DNA of 64,000 nt from Viola odorata (taxonomy: Eukaryota; Streptophyta; Magnoliopsida; Malpighiales; Violaceae). The position numbers and the translations under genes were made by a program. A model generated the notes under the pieces. That model searched no databases. It saw only the letters and a list, made by a program, of their open reading frames with translations, and had not been told where the DNA came from. The stretch is taken from positions 53,925,931 through 53,989,930 of the forward strand of contig OY829541.1 of the NCBI GenBank assembly GCA_963691705.1. Direction: 5' to 3'. Below are positions 62,701-64,000 of this stretch, in pieces (position 1 is the first letter of the stretch; every line of letters starts with the position of its first letter).

Positions 62701-64000
62701 CTCGCGTTGTTACTCGATCCGATCTGAACTGTGTCTGACGGAACTTCGGATAGAAAGTAGAGGATTTGATAAATTTCGGAATCTGATTTGAAATTATCCG
62801 AAAATATGTAATATCTAAATGAATTTAGAATTTAAGTTTTATCTCTTAATTTTACTTCATTTTCTTCCTTTTTTTTTTCTTGCAATTTACTTCACTTATT
62901 AAGTTGTAATACTGTTTGAATGCCTTGTTACCCGATCCGATCTGAACTGTGTCTGACGGAACTTCGGATAGAGAGTAGAGGATTTGATAAATTTCGGAAT
63001 CTGATTCGAAATTATCCGAAAATATGAAATATCTGAATGAATTTGAAATTTAAGTTTTTATCTCTCTTCATTTTACTTCATTTTCTTTCTTTTTTTATTT
63101 CTATTTACTTCACTCATTAGGTTGTAATAATGTTTGAATGCCTTGTTACCCGATCCGATCCAAACTGTGTCTAACGAAACTTCGGATAGAAAGTAGAGGA
63201 TATGATAAATTTCGGAATCTGATTCGAAATTATCCGAAAATAAGAAATATCTAAATGAATTTGGAATTTAAGTTCTATCTCTTAATTTTACTTCATTTTC
63301 TTCCTTTTCTTTTTCTTGCAATTTACTTCACTTGTTAGGTTGTAATACTGTTTGAATGCCTTGTTACCCGATCCGATCTGAACTGTATCTGACGGAACTT
63401 CGCATAGAAAGTAGAGAATTTGATAAATTTCAGAATCTGATTCGAAATTATCCGAAAATATGAAATATCTGAATGAATTTGAAATTTAAGTTTTTATCTC
63501 TTCATTTTACTTCATTTTCTTTCTTTTTTTATTTCTATATACTTCACTCATTAGGTTGTAATAATGTTTGAATGCCTTGTTACCCGCCTTGTTACTCGAT
63601 CCGATCTGAACTGTATCTGACGGAACTTCGCATAGAAAGTAGAGAATTTGATAAATTTCGGAATCTGATTCGAAATTATCCGAAAATAAGAAATATCTAA
63701 ATGAATTTGGAATTTAAGTTTTATCTCTTAATTTTACTTCATTTTCTTCCTTTTCTTTTTCTTGCAATTTACTTCACTTATTAGGTTGTAATACTATTTG
63801 AATGCCTTGTTACCTGATCCGATGTGAAATGTGTCTGACGGAACTTCGGATACAGAGTAGAGGATTTGATAAATTTCAGAATCTGATTCGAAATTATTCG
63901 AAAATATGAAATATCTGAATGAATTTGAAATTTAAGTTTTTATCTCTCTTCATTTTAGTTCATTTTCTTTCTTTTTTTATTTCTATTTACTTCACTCATT
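59800..64000 (+). repeat. 2628-bp higher-order repeat (12 monomers), one copy plus a partial
   Basis: The rare TTACTCGCGTTG occurs at 60071 and 62699, and TAAGTTCTATCTC at 60641 and 63269, both 2628 bp apart; CACTTGTTAGG (about 60700/63330) agrees. The second copy starts near 62.43 kb and is cut by the window end. Inside copy 1, GGATACAGAG B monomers near 61221, 61667 and 62088 mark a further local dimer amplification. Confidence 0.83.

Larger units (their letters stand above)
6673..64000 (+). repeat. Satellite DNA array: ~220-bp monomers, A/B dimer ~441 bp
   Basis: The marker TTTGAATGCC recurs every 215-230 bp from 6741 to the end, always in the same orientation, giving about 260 monomers. 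Class A has TAATAATG before the marker and CTTTCTTTTTTTATTTCTA upstream. Class B has TAATACTG (or TAATACAG) and CTTCCTTTT...CTTGCAATTTAC. They normally alternate: an example dimer is A 15367-15594 (228 bp) plus B 15595-15810 (216 bp). Much of the length difference is a 12-bp tandem duplication in many A monomers, where CCTTGTTACCCG is followed by CCTTGTTACTCG or CGTTGTTACTCG. Each monomer has a pyrimidine block with a T run of variable length, GATCCGATC, and a nested dyad around TTCGGATA/TATCCGAA. The array is AT-rich with CpG clusters, has no credible ORF and no inserted element, and continues beyond the right edge. Confidence 0.97.

Noticed and set aside
6673..64000. CRISPR-like or other prokaryotic repeat array
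   Set aside because: Units are ~220 bp, contiguous and wholly repeated, with no short-repeat/unique-spacer pattern; the flanking elements are plant LTR retrotransposons.
6673..64000. CENP-B box (TTCGNNNNANNCGGG) in the monomer
   Set aside because: TTCG occurs several times per monomer, but neither TTCGGATAG..., TTCGGAATC... nor TTCGAAATTATCCGA gives the required A and CGGG spacing. Only partial resemblance.
6673..64000. Compensatory base change in the inner dyad as evidence of a functional structure
   Set aside because: ATTTCA/TGAAAT pairs exist, but ATTTCA/CGAAAT and ATTTCG/TGAAAT are also common and both changes are CpG deaminations. Kept only as a test, not as evidence.

Overview
The window looks like a pericentromeric or centromeric stretch of a flowering-plant nuclear chromosome. 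The plant assignment rests on an Athila-type Ty3/gypsy LTR retrotransposon with the characteristic primer-binding site complementary to tRNA-Asp. The centromeric setting rests on about 57 kb of uninterrupted, AT-rich tandem satellite. No host protein-coding gene, tRNA, rRNA or CRISPR array is visible. The species cannot be named from the sequence.

Left part (1-5951, minus strand): the 5' half of an Athila-like element. Read from its own 5' end it runs LTR (5951 to 3911, 2041 bp, TGAT...ATCA ends), PBS (3907 to 3889), gag (ATG at 3855), a basic linker, then protease, reverse transcriptase and the start of RNase H, leaving the window at base 1. The gag-pol frame has no frameshift but carries three in-frame stops, all TAG. 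The element is inserted into the gag gene of a second, related Athila-like element. A remnant of that gene lies at 5952-6605, also on the minus strand.

Junction (about 6606-6672): 67 bp that are neither recognisable gag nor satellite. They hold three TATCGCC copies and a good TATA box (6649-6656) pointing into the satellite.

Right part (6673-64000): one head-to-tail satellite array, about 260 monomers of roughly 215-230 bp, all in one orientation, with no inserted element. Two monomer classes (A and B) usually alternate as a dimer of about 441 bp. Many A monomers carry a 12-bp internal tandem duplication. Diagnostic variants show several layers of higher-order repeat: 2204 bp, 5962 bp (two copies), 3087 bp (three copies plus, one with an extra monomer), 1989 bp, 6362 bp (two full and one partial copy, each with a nested 1966-bp repeat), 1553 bp and 2628 bp. 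There are also displaced copies at offsets of 17,793 and 29,255 bp. This pattern indicates repeated recent segmental amplification by unequal exchange or conversion. Lengths come from hand-matched markers; block edges are uncertain by one to two hundred bases.

The parts do not form a pathway. The window records a satellite array homogenising by duplication, with Athila-type retrotransposons at its edge. The most interesting items are the nested higher-order structure, the promoter-like junction, a nested dyad conserved in every monomer, and the all-amber decay of the retroelement.
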